Assembly: GCA_029573365.1 (NCBI GenBank)
Contig: JAKQGD010000266.1
Location: 1-5,311 of the forward strand
Direction: 5' to 3'
Length of the DNA: 5,311 bases
Source: Bacteroidota bacterium
GTDB taxonomy: Bacteria > Bacteroidota > Bacteroidia > Chitinophagales > Saprospiraceae
Positions 1 to 5,311 of the stretch are shown here, piece after piece. The notes under the pieces are model-generated. The model had not been told where the DNA came from, searched no databases, and saw only the letters and a list, made by a program, of their open reading frames with translations. Each line of letters opens with the position of its first letter. Positions within the stretch are counted from its first letter, which is position 1. The translations under genes and the position numbers were made by a program.

Positions 1-1631
1 GGCGGCTGGTTGGAATAAATGACGATGCCTATGCCGGTAATCACAAAAAGGATGAGCAGAATGATAAACTCCTCACGCTTCCTTATTAAGTGATATATAA
101 GCCCTATCAGACCAAAAATCAGGGGAAGGAAGTAATATGTATTTCTCGATTCATCATTTTTGATGGCATCGGGCAGCTGGTCCATGTTGTACAGTTTGTT
201 TTCGTCTATAAACCCAATGCCTGACTGCCAGTTGCCTTTGGAGATGTCCCAGGGGAAATAGCCCTGCTCAGCCGTCTGGCGTCCCACAAAATTCCACATA
301 AAATAACGGAAATACATCCAGTTTATCTGGTAGTGTAGCATAAACTGCAGGTTGTATCCCATGCCCGGTTTGCCCTTGCTGTCACCATTGAGGGCTTCAC
401 GCCACATCTTGTGGAGCTCAGGACGGCCCTGATCCGTATGTCCTATCCTGGGAAAGAGCATCTTGTCCCGACTGTCATACACATAATCAAATTTTTCGTC
501 TACGATCTCGTATTTGTCACCCACTCTTCCATAGCGGGGTGTTCTTTTGACATCCTTAGGTTCTGCGTCGTAGCCGGGGCCGTAGAGCAGAGGACGTTCG
601 CCATACTGCTCCCTGTTGAGGTAAGGCAGCAATCGGGTAGCATCGCTGGGTACATTCATGTTGACGGGGGTGTCGGCATTGGCTCTTATCACTACCACAC
701 CTATGGTAGAAAAGGCCACCACAATAAGTACGGCCGACAGTGCTGTGGTCTGTAAAAGCTGATTGCCAGCTACGTGGGCGTATCTGAGGGCAAAATATGC
801 AAGTGCCGCTACGATGATGACGGTAGGTGCCAGACCCGAATGTATGGGAAGGCCCAGACTATTGACACAAAAGAGTTCCAGCCATTTCCACAGTGTAGGA
901 ATGCCTACGATCACACCTTTCATCACAAAGACGATGCCTACCACACCGAGGGCCATGGCTACAAGTGCACCTTTGAAGGTATGCTGTCTGTAATTTTTAT
1001 AATATACCAGCAATGCGACGGCAGGAAGTGAAAGTATCGAAAGCAGGTGTACGCCCACAGACAGTCCGCTGAGAAACAGGCTCAGTACAAGCCACCTGTT
1101 GGAAAGCTGACTGTCGTCGATATAGTAGTATTTTGTTGCCGCCCAGATGGTCATACAGGTAAACATGGTAGACATAGCGTATACTTCGCCTTCCACTGCC
1201 GAAAACCAGACTGAAGTACAAAAAGCAGCAGTCAGACCGGCTACCAGGCCAGCAAATGTGAGTGCTATATTTTCATTGAATGTAGGTTCTTCTTCCCGGC
1301 CTACGAGGGCCAGTTTGCCAAACATCATCGTGACCCAGGTTATCATCACTGCGGCTACAGAGGTGCATATGGCCGACATCATATTGACGGCAAAGGCTAT
1401 GTCCGCGGGATCATCAGAAAATACCGTGGCCATCCAGGCAAAGATTCTTCCTATGACTACAAAAAGCCCGGCTCCCGGAGGGTGGACAACCTGCAATTTA
1501 TACGCTCCCAGTATAAATTCGCCACAGTCCCAGAGACTGCCCGTTCTTTCTACAGAATTATAATATACCACCAGGGTGACAATAAAGACAATCAGGCCGG
1601 CGACATTGGAAAATTTCTTCAATGACTGCAT
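1..1631 (-). CDS. DUF2723 family membrane protein, probable GT-C protein glycosyltransferase (N-terminal 543 aa, truncated by window edge)
   Basis: This frame is open from an ATG at 1631 down to the left edge, giving 543 codons with no stop, so the C-terminus lies outside the window. Seen in the sequence: a hydrophobic segment at about residues 8-24, then WDCGEF (34-39) and HPPGAG (50-55). VEGEVYAMS follows at 147-155, with hydrophobic stretches near 80-105, 121-142, 181-210, 220-245, 268-283 and 297-316. A soluble-looking stretch with YLNREQYGERPLLYG (337-351) comes next, then two more hydrophobic segments (500-515, 522-539). The visible end, SNQP, is where family members continue into a PLEPRERDY-like motif. 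These motifs match DUF2723 (PF11028), abundant in Bacteroidota and related to eukaryotic TMEM260, a protein O-mannosyltransferase. A role in transferring sugar from a lipid carrier to exported proteins is inferred; the acidic residues of WDCGEF are the likely catalytic site. An in-frame stop at 1668-1670 and an A-rich AAAAAGAAA before the ATG support this start. Family assignment is firm, function less so. Confidence 0.93.
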   Translation of the reverse strand, partial: MQSLKKFSNVAGLIVFIVTLVVYYNSVERTGSLWDCGEFILGAYKLQVVHPPGAGLFVVIGRIFAWMATVFSDDPADIAFAVNMMSAICTSVAAVMITWVTMMFGKLALVGREEEPTFNENIALTFAGLVAGLTAAFCTSVWFSAVEGEVYAMSTMFTCMTIWAATKYYYIDDSQLSNRWLVLSLFLSGLSVGVHLLSILSLPAVALLVYYKNYRQHTFKGALVAMALGVVGIVFVMKGVIVGIPTLWKWLELFCVNSLGLPIHSGLAPTVIIVAALAYFALRYAHVAGNQLLQTTALSAVLIVVAFSTIGVVVIRANADTPVNMNVPSDATRLLPYLNREQYGERPLLYGPGYDAEPKDVKRTPRYGRVGDKYEIVDEKFDYVYDSRDKMLFPRIGHTDQGRPELHKMWREALNGDSKGKPGMGYNLQFMLHYQINWMYFRYFMWNFVGRQTAEQGYFPWDISKGNWQSGIGFIDENKLYNMDQLPDAIKNDESRNTYYFLPLIFGLIGLIYHLIRKREEFIILLILFVITGIGIVIYSNQP

Positions 1632-1695
1632 ATGTTCAATTTCTTTTTGTTGTTTCCGAATTGAGCCTCAAAAATAATAAAATATCCTTACCTGC

Positions 1696-1711
1696 CTTGC
1701 CAAAAGGCAAG
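1696..1711 (-). other. Small hairpin in the 5' leader of the DUF2723 gene
   Basis: CTTGCC (1696-1701) and GGCAAG (1706-1711) are perfect inverted repeats around a 4-nt AAAA loop (UUUU on the minus-strand transcript). It lies about 65 nt upstream of the DUF2723 start codon. On the minus strand it is followed by GCAGGTAAGGATATTTTATT, so there is no immediate U-run and it is a poor intrinsic terminator. It may be an mRNA-stabilising or regulatory stem, or an operator half-site pair, or chance. Confidence 0.4.
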
Positions 1712-1751
1712 ACGCTGACAAAATACAAACTCAGTGACTGTAATTTTTATT

Positions 1752-1783
1752 TTGTTTTTAATCATATATCGATAATATCTTTG
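1752..1783 (+). promoter_or_regulatory. Bacteroidota-type promoter (-33 TTG / -7 TATCTTTG) for the small protein-rluA-thiL operon
   Basis: TATCTTTG at 1776-1783 is a perfect match to the Bacteroidota -7 consensus TAnnTTTG. A TTG at 1752-1754 lies 21 nt upstream, inside the spacing range reported for the -33 element in this phylum. Transcription would start near 1789-1791, leaving a leader of about 112 nt before the first confident ORF at 1903. No other plus-strand promoter of this quality is seen before 2823, so the three downstream genes probably share it. Confidence 0.75.
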
Positions 1784-1843
1784 TAATAAATACCCTAATG
1801 AACAGGAAATAACGCCTGTGTGAAAACCGTTTTAGTCATATAA

Positions 1844-1906
1844 ATGTTAAGATGTGCTATGTGGTCTGTCATCAGCAAAACCAAATGTTTACCTAAAAAG
1901 CGATGA
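1844..1906 (+). CDS. Possible 20-aa leader ORF overlapping the start of the 52-aa gene (speculative)
   Basis: An ATG at 1844, downstream of the predicted transcription start, opens a 20-codon frame that begins MLRCAMW and ends PKKR with TGA at 1904-1906. That stop overlaps the ATG at 1903 as ATGA, the usual arrangement for translational coupling. The start context is AT-rich (ATATAA before the ATG), as is common in Bacteroidota. The peptide is basic, with two Cys and one Trp, and resembles nothing I recognise. A frame of this length is easily produced by chance, and only conservation or ribosome profiling would make it real. Confidence 0.2.
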   Translation: MLRCAMWSVISKTKCLPKKR

Positions 1907-2061
1907 AATACATTATCATACTGGCTTTGGGCATCTATGCAATAAACAAGGTCTTGGCCTTGGTTTCCGGCCAACCTGCCACAAAACAACCCGTGTCGGA
2001 AAGAAAAACCGAAGACAGGAAAAATGATGACGAATATATTGATTACGAAGAAGTAAAATAG
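1903..2061 (+). CDS. Small membrane-anchored protein with acidic DUF4834-like C-terminal tail (52 aa)
   Basis: The frame encodes 52 residues starting MKYIIILALGIYAINKVLAL and ending DDEYIDYEEVK. Residues 3-21 form one hydrophobic helix, either a membrane anchor or an uncleaved signal; there is no clear signal peptidase or lipoprotein site. Residues 24-42 are polar, charged and likely disordered, and 42-52 form a strongly acidic tail. An N-terminal membrane segment, a variable linker and an EY(I/V)D(Y/F)EE tail recall the small Bacteroidota family DUF4834, whose function is unknown. This protein is shorter than I remember for that family, so the link is tentative. The TAA at 1894-1896 blocks any upstream extension, and an A-rich CTAAAAAGCG precedes the ATG. 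It is the first confident gene after the promoter at 1752-1783, and its stop lies 4 nt before the pseudouridine synthase start, which favours a real, coupled gene. Confidence 0.72.
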   Translation: MKYIIILALGIYAINKVLALVSGQPATKQPVSERKTEDRKNDDEYIDYEEVK

Positions 2062-2065
2062 GCGG

Positions 2066-2800
2066 ATGGACAACGGAGGCATGAAGACCGATTTTTCGAA
2101 GCTGAAAAAGTTTACTGATAAAAATGATTTTGACAGTAATTACAGCATCATTGATGAAACAGATGACTTTCTTGTTATCCTGAAAAAAAACGGCATAGCT
2201 GTGCAGGTGACCGACAAAGACAGTGATGACCTCGAAACAGTACTTAATGCAAAATACAACGAAAAGGTCCACGTACTCAACAGGATAGACCAGCCTGTCA
2301 CGGGATTGGTTATTTTCGGCAAAAAAAAGGAATTTGCCGCTGCATTTACCGAGATGTTAAAGGCCCGCACCGTAACTAAAAATTATCTGGCCCTCGTATC
2401 AGGTAACCCGCAGCCCGGAACGGTGGTGTTGCAGCATTACATTAAAAAGCTCCACAACAGGGCCATGACGGCTGACGAGCAGGTAGACGAAAACTTTAAG
2501 GAGGCAGTGCTCGAATACAGGTTGTTACAGTCGTTTGACCGCTATCACCTGCTCAAGATTGACCTCAAAACAGGACGTTTCCATCAGATCAGGGCCCAAC
2601 TCGCCACCATGGGCATGCCTATAAAGGGAGACCTCAAATATGGCTCTAAACGGCCCAATCTGGACCGAAGCATAGGCCTGCTTTCCTGGCAGCTGGAGTT
2701 TATACACCCCTTTACGGGAAAAAAGCACAGTTATGAGGCTCCTCTGCCCACAAACGATGAGCTCTGGAAACTCGTAAATCCCGAAAACCTCAAATCCTGA
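2066..2800 (+). CDS. RluA-family RNA pseudouridine synthase (no S4 domain)
   Basis: This 244-aa protein should isomerise specific uridines in rRNA or tRNA to pseudouridine in the cytoplasm. Conserved elements are in order: NRIDQPVTG (72-80) containing the catalytic Asp75 and the base-flipping Arg73, KNYLALV with the active-site Tyr107, TGRFHQIR (169-176), and PIKGDLKYG (185-193). Asp75 lies close to the N-terminus, and no S4 RNA-binding domain precedes it, as in the short RluA type rather than RluC/RluD. The usual HRxD motif reads NRID here, with Asn72 replacing His; the catalytic Asp and Arg are intact, so activity is still expected. The target base cannot be told from sequence. The ATG at 2066 is preferred; the ATG at 2081 has GGAGG only 1 nt away, too close to serve it. 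The gene begins 4 nt after the 52-aa ORF stop and lies 22 nt before thiL, so co-transcription is likely. Confidence 0.93.
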   Translation: MDNGGMKTDFSKLKKFTDKNDFDSNYSIIDETDDFLVILKKNGIAVQVTDKDSDDLETVLNAKYNEKVHVLNRIDQPVTGLVIFGKKKEFAAAFTEMLKARTVTKNYLALVSGNPQPGTVVLQHYIKKLHNRAMTADEQVDENFKEAVLEYRLLQSFDRYHLLKIDLKTGRFHQIRAQLATMGMPIKGDLKYGSKRPNLDRSIGLLSWQLEFIHPFTGKKHSYEAPLPTNDELWKLVNPENLKS

Positions 2801-2809
2801 AACCACGGC

Positions 2810-2815
2810 AAGGAG
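2810..2815 (+). promoter_or_regulatory. Shine-Dalgarno site for thiL
   Basis: AAGGAG lies 7 nt upstream of the ATG at 2823, inside the 22-nt gap after the pseudouridine synthase gene. Strong Shine-Dalgarno sequences are uncommon in Bacteroidota, where A-rich leaders usually do this job, so it stands out. It supports the chosen thiL start. Confidence 0.6.
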
Positions 2816-2822
2816 CCAAACC

Positions 2823-3872
2823 ATGAGCAACAATACGTACAACACATTTACGGATATAAATACACTCGGCGAGTTTGGGCTGATTAAGGCCCTGACGAGT
2901 GACATTGACCACTGTCAGCCCTCGACACTGCTTGGCGTGGGAGATGATGCTGCGGTCATACGACACGAAGGAGAAGTGAGCGTAGTATCTACAGACATGC
3001 TGGTAGAAGGCATACACTTCGATCTGATGTATACACCGCTAAAACACCTGGGGTACAAGTCCATTGTAGTCAATCTGTCTGACATTTATGCCATGAATGC
3101 CATGCCGACCCAGGTGACCGTGTCCATAGCCATTTCCAGCAAATATTCCGTGGAAGCTATGAAGGAGCTATACGAAGGGATATACACTGCCTGTCGCATG
3201 TACAAAGTGGACCTCGTTGGCGGAGACACGACCTCATCGCCCAAAGGTATGATCATCAGTGTCACGGCTATAGGTCATGCCAGGGAGGCCGACATTGTCA
3301 CCCGCAAAGGGGCCAAACCCGGTGACATCATCTGCGTGACAGGTGACCTGGGAGCCTCTTATCTGGGGTTGCAGATTCTCGAACGCGAAAAACAGGTCTA
3401 TCTGGCACATCCGGGCGTACAGCCGGAGCTGGAAAAAAGCCAGTACCTTATAGAACGTCAGCTCAAACCTGAGGCTCAGTCAGGGGCAATCGAATATTTC
3501 CGCAAGGCAGGCATACGTCCTACTTCCATGATCGATATATCTGACGGGCTGGCCAGTGAAGTGATGCACTTGTGCTCACAGTCTGGTACAGGGGCCTATA
3601 TAGAAGAAGGCAAGGTGCCCATACACCCGGATGCCGAGCGTACGGCACTCGAATTTAACCTCGATCCCATCACATGTGCCCTGCACGGAGGAGAGGACTA
3701 TGAGTTGCTATTTACCATTGACGAAAGAGACCTCGAAAAAGTAAGGTATATGCCTGATGTATTCATCATAGGCGAAATGACCGATGCATCGGATGGCATC
3801 CAGCTGCACACCACCGGAGGGAACATACATCCTATTACGGCTCAGGGATGGAACCACTTCCGTGAAAACTGA
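2823..3872 (+). CDS. thiL: Thiamine-monophosphate kinase ThiL
   Basis: ThiL phosphorylates thiamine monophosphate with ATP to give thiamine diphosphate, the last step of cofactor synthesis, in the cytosol. The 349-aa length is normal for the family. It shows the AIR synthase-like two-domain layout of the PurM/ThiL superfamily. The N-terminal half carries GVGDDAAVI (38-46), STDMLVEGIHF (56-66) with Asp58 and His65, NLSDIYAM (84-91), and GGDT (133-136), which together bind Mg-ATP and substrate. The C-terminal half carries VTGDLGAS (172-179), DISDGLASE (238-246) and HGGEDYELLF (288-297). All expected acidic metal ligands look present, so the enzyme should be functional. It is the last gene of the plus-strand unit; no other thi gene is in view and I see no thi-box (TPP riboswitch) elements upstream, so it is probably expressed as a housekeeping gene from the promoter at 1752-1783. 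Confidence 0.97.
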   Translation: MSNNTYNTFTDINTLGEFGLIKALTSDIDHCQPSTLLGVGDDAAVIRHEGEVSVVSTDMLVEGIHFDLMYTPLKHLGYKSIVVNLSDIYAMNAMPTQVTVSIAISSKYSVEAMKELYEGIYTACRMYKVDLVGGDTTSSPKGMIISVTAIGHAREADIVTRKGAKPGDIICVTGDLGASYLGLQILEREKQVYLAHPGVQPELEKSQYLIERQLKPEAQSGAIEYFRKAGIRPTSMIDISDGLASEVMHLCSQSGTGAYIEEGKVPIHPDAERTALEFNLDPITCALHGGEDYELLFTIDERDLEKVRYMPDVFIIGEMTDASDGIQLHTTGGNIHPITAQGWNHFREN

Positions 3873-3885
3873 AGACCTAAAAACG

Positions 3886-3921
3886 GTAAAAATATTCGGC
3901 GAAAGCCGCTTAAATTTTATT
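3886..3921. terminator. Possible bidirectional terminator between convergent genes
   Basis: CGGC (3897-3900) and GCCG (3905-3908) flank a GAAA tetraloop in the 72-bp gap between the stops of thiL and the minus-strand 114-aa gene. On the plus strand the stem is followed by CTTAAATTTTATT, and on the minus strand by AATATTTTTACC. The core stem has only 4 GC pairs, but GNRA loops stabilise short stems and the flanks are A/T-rich on both sides. Position fits termination from both directions; strength is doubtful. Confidence 0.45.
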
Positions 3922-3944
3922 GACAGAAGGATGAACGGTCAAAT

Positions 3945-4289
3945 CTATGTTCGTTTAATATAAATAAACTGAGCCCCCAGTTCGCTGAGCACAAACAGAC
4001 AGAGGTAGGTTTCAGGGTCTTTGTATGTGGAAATAAACTCATCAACCTTTTCCATGAAAATCAGTTTTTTGGTGACAAACTCTTCCAGGGTGGAAGCATT
4101 AACAGACCACCTGAGCTTGCTTCCGGCTTCTATGAGGGCGATGCCCATTTCCAGTTCTTGCTGATGCACCACAAAAATGGGATATTTTGATACGTTTTCG
4201 TTGATGATGACATCAGCTGCCTGTGACAGGATTTTCCTGTAGGGTGCCAATTCGTTTTCGAGTTCTAGAAATCTGGGTGTCTGGTTCAT
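3945..4289 (-). CDS. Conserved-looking hypothetical protein, translationally coupled to rlmD (114 aa)
   Basis: I do not recognise a named family. The 114-aa protein starts MNQTPRFLELENELAPYRKI and ends GAQFIYIKRT. It has no signal peptide or membrane segment and reads as a small cytoplasmic alpha/beta protein. An N-terminal helical part (about 6-32) precedes a YPIFVVH strand-like stretch (37-43). TLEEFVTKKLI follows at 68-78, then a helix with KVDEFISTYKDPE (81-93), and a hydrophobic C-terminal part LCLFVLSELGAQFIYI. The frame stays open further upstream to an ATG at 4421, but that extension reads antisense-free into the 3' end of rlmD in another frame and is rich in Arg, Ser and Pro. The start at 4289 is better: its ATG overlaps the rlmD TGA as ATGA, with AAGG 8 nt upstream. 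The overlap suggests it is produced in ratio with RlmD, perhaps as a partner, which is inference only. Confidence 0.8.
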   Translation of the reverse strand: MNQTPRFLELENELAPYRKILSQAADVIINENVSKYPIFVVHQQELEMGIALIEAGSKLRWSVNASTLEEFVTKKLIFMEKVDEFISTYKDPETYLCLFVLSELGAQFIYIKRT

Positions 4290-5311
4290 TTTATCAGCCT
4301 TAGGTTTGCCACACTCTCTATGTGGTGGGTATGAGGAAACATATCTACCGGCTGTACGGCTGTCACTTCGTATTTTGAAGCAAGGAGTGCCAGATCTCTG
4401 GCCTGTGTAGCGGGATTGCAACTGATGTAGACGAGCCTGGGTGCTGTAAGCTGAAGCAGGGTATTTACCACGTTTTCGTGCATGCCCTGCCTGGGCGGAT
4501 CGGTGATGATGACGTCAGGCATGCCATGCTTTTGTATAAAATCCTGGTTCAGGAGATATTTGACATCGCCGGCGTAAAAAGTGGAATTTCGCACACCGTT
4601 ATATTCCATATTGACCATGGCATCGGCTATGGCTTCGGGTATTTCTTCGATGCCGGTGACATGCTTCACCCTTGAAGCTATAAACAAGGCTATGCTGCCC
4701 AGGCCGGTATACAGGTCGTATACGTTATCGTCTGTGGTAAGCTCAGCAAAATCTGCCGCCACATTAAAAAGCCTGACCGCCTGCTCTGTATTGGTCTGGA
4801 AAAACGACTTGGGTCCGATTTTGTATCTGATGTCACCGAGTTGTTCTTCCATAAATGGTTTTCCATGGAAGGTTACTACTTCCTTGTCAAATATGGTGTC
4901 ATTGACCTTGTCGTTGATGGCGTAGTTTAGCGATGTAATCTGCGGAAATTTTACGTGCATAACCTCGAGCAGGCTGACAATTTTTTCCTTGTCATCGTGG
5001 CCAAAAACGACGGTCACCATCCAGTCGCCCAGTGTAGAGTTGCGGACTATCATGTTGCGGAGCAGACCCACATGAGCCCTCAGGTCGTAAAACGTATAGC
5101 CATGCTCCAGAGCATAAAAGCGGACAAAATTCCTGATTTCATTGGACAGGTGGTCCTGCAGATGGCAGTCGTATATATCTATGATTTTGTCAAAAAAGCC
5201 GGCCTTGTGAAAACCCAGAGCTCCCGAGTGTATTATCTCGGCTCCCGAGGCGACTTCCTCATTGGTCATCCATCTTTTGGTCGAAAAGGAAAACTCCAGC
5301 TTATTGCGGTA
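4286..5311 (-). CDS. rlmD: 23S rRNA (uracil-C5) methyltransferase, RlmD/RumA type (C-terminal 341 aa, start outside window)
   Basis: The enzyme should transfer a methyl group from SAM to C5 of a uridine in 23S rRNA, U1939 in E. coli numbering if truly RlmD. The frame runs without a stop to the right edge and begins YRNKLEFSFS, a conserved part of the family, so the N-terminus (TRAM domain and part of the Fe-S cysteines) is missing. An internal ATG at 5269 is not the start. In visible numbering: ALGFHKAGF and Cys49 in YDCHLQ (a likely Fe-S ligand), FFQTN (170-174), SAM-binding DLYTGLG (199-205), DPPRQG (271-276), nucleophile Cys298 in YISCNPATQARDL, and the general base Glu332 in FPHTHHIE. All core catalytic residues are present. 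The TrmA/RlmC/RlmD superfamily is certain; the RlmD label is the best fit, but the exact target U could differ. Its TGA stop overlaps the next gene's ATG. Confidence 0.95.
   Translation of the reverse strand, partial: YRNKLEFSFSTKRWMTNEEVASGAEIIHSGALGFHKAGFFDKIIDIYDCHLQDHLSNEIRNFVRFYALEHGYTFYDLRAHVGLLRNMIVRNSTLGDWMVTVVFGHDDKEKIVSLLEVMHVKFPQITSLNYAINDKVNDTIFDKEVVTFHGKPFMEEQLGDIRYKIGPKSFFQTNTEQAVRLFNVAADFAELTTDDNVYDLYTGLGSIALFIASRVKHVTGIEEIPEAIADAMVNMEYNGVRNSTFYAGDVKYLLNQDFIQKHGMPDVIITDPPRQGMHENVVNTLLQLTAPRLVYISCNPATQARDLALLASKYEVTAVQPVDMFPHTHHIESVANLRLIK

Larger units (their letters stand above)
1632..1902. other. Divergent intergenic region between the DUF2723 gene and the plus-strand operon
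   Basis: This 271-bp AT-rich stretch separates two divergently transcribed genes. It holds a good plus-strand promoter (1752-1783), a 6-bp hairpin in the leader of the minus-strand gene (1696-1711), and a possible 20-codon leader ORF (1844-1906). No equally good minus-strand promoter is visible: the nearest TAnnTTTG-like strings on that strand, TGAGTTTG (1726-1733) and GTATTTTG (1719-1726), each depart from consensus and lack a well-placed upstream TTG. I see no tRNA-like or riboswitch-like fold. Confidence 0.7.

Noticed and set aside
997..1221. Minus-strand open frame of 74 codons
   Set aside because: It is out of frame inside the DUF2723 gene on the same strand and its translation looks non-native.
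411..1563. Plus-strand open frames at 411-755, 763-1031 and 1147-1563
   Set aside because: They lie antisense to the DUF2723 gene, whose minus-strand frame is continuous and carries conserved family motifs; their translations have no recognisable domains.
2801..2822. Riboswitch for thiamine diphosphate before thiL
   Set aside because: The gap is only 22 nt, and no thi-box-like sequence is seen there or in the operon leader.
1795..3017. Minus-strand open frames at 1795-2082, 1916-2272, 2140-2370, 2525-2905 and 2790-3017
   Set aside because: All are antisense to the 52-aa gene, the pseudouridine synthase and thiL, which have clear family motifs or operon spacing on the plus strand.
4290..4421. 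Longer start at 4421 for the 114-aa hypothetical gene
   Set aside because: It would overlap 132 nt of the conserved rlmD C-terminus on the same strand in another frame; the ATG at 4289 gives the usual 4-nt ATGA overlap.
4478..4925. Plus-strand open frames at 4478-4675 and 4581-4925
   Set aside because: They are antisense to the SAM-binding and catalytic part of rlmD and show no domain signature.
5267..5269. Internal ATG at 5269 as the rlmD start
   Set aside because: The upstream in-frame codons encode YRNKLEFSFSTKRW, a conserved part of the family, so the true start lies beyond the right edge.
1..5311. Mobile elements, CRISPR arrays, toxin-antitoxin or defence genes
   Set aside because: No transposase or integrase motifs, spaced repeats, terminal inverted repeats or defence-type domains were found; genes are intact and look native.

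Overview
The window looks like ordinary chromosomal DNA from a member of the Bacteroidota. Three things point there: a DUF2723 membrane protein (PF11028, a family typical of this phylum), a promoter of the Bacteroidota type (TTG, then 21 nt, then TATCTTTG), and protein sequences of the Bacteroidota style for the RluA-like and RlmD-like enzymes. Base composition is moderate, and codon use looks even across the genes. I see no mobile element, CRISPR array, tRNA, rRNA or sign of recent transfer. The exact family cannot be fixed from this sequence.

Layout from left to right. (1) 1-1631, minus strand: the N-terminal 543 residues of a large DUF2723 polytopic membrane protein, probably a GT-C type protein glycosyltransferase. 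It runs off the left edge. (2) 1632-1902: a 271-bp divergent intergenic region with a clear plus-strand promoter, a small hairpin in the DUF2723 leader, and a possible 20-codon leader ORF. (3) 1903-3872, plus strand: a compact three-gene unit. It holds a 52-aa membrane-anchored small protein whose acidic tail resembles DUF4834, then an RluA-family pseudouridine synthase after a 4-nt gap, then thiamine-monophosphate kinase ThiL after a 22-nt gap. (4) 3873-3944: a short convergent intergenic gap with a GC hairpin that may terminate transcription from both sides. (5) 3945-5311, minus strand: an rlmD-like 23S rRNA uracil-C5 methyltransferase, cut at its N-terminus by the right edge, followed by a 114-aa uncharacterised protein whose start overlaps the rlmD stop as ATGA.

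Functionally this is mostly housekeeping: two RNA-modification enzymes (pseudouridylation and m5U methylation), the last step of thiamine diphosphate synthesis, and an envelope glycosylation candidate. The less explained parts are the 52-aa protein and its leader, the 114-aa protein coupled to rlmD, and an Asn in place of the usual His in the pseudouridine synthase active-site motif. I found no convincing new multi-gene system.
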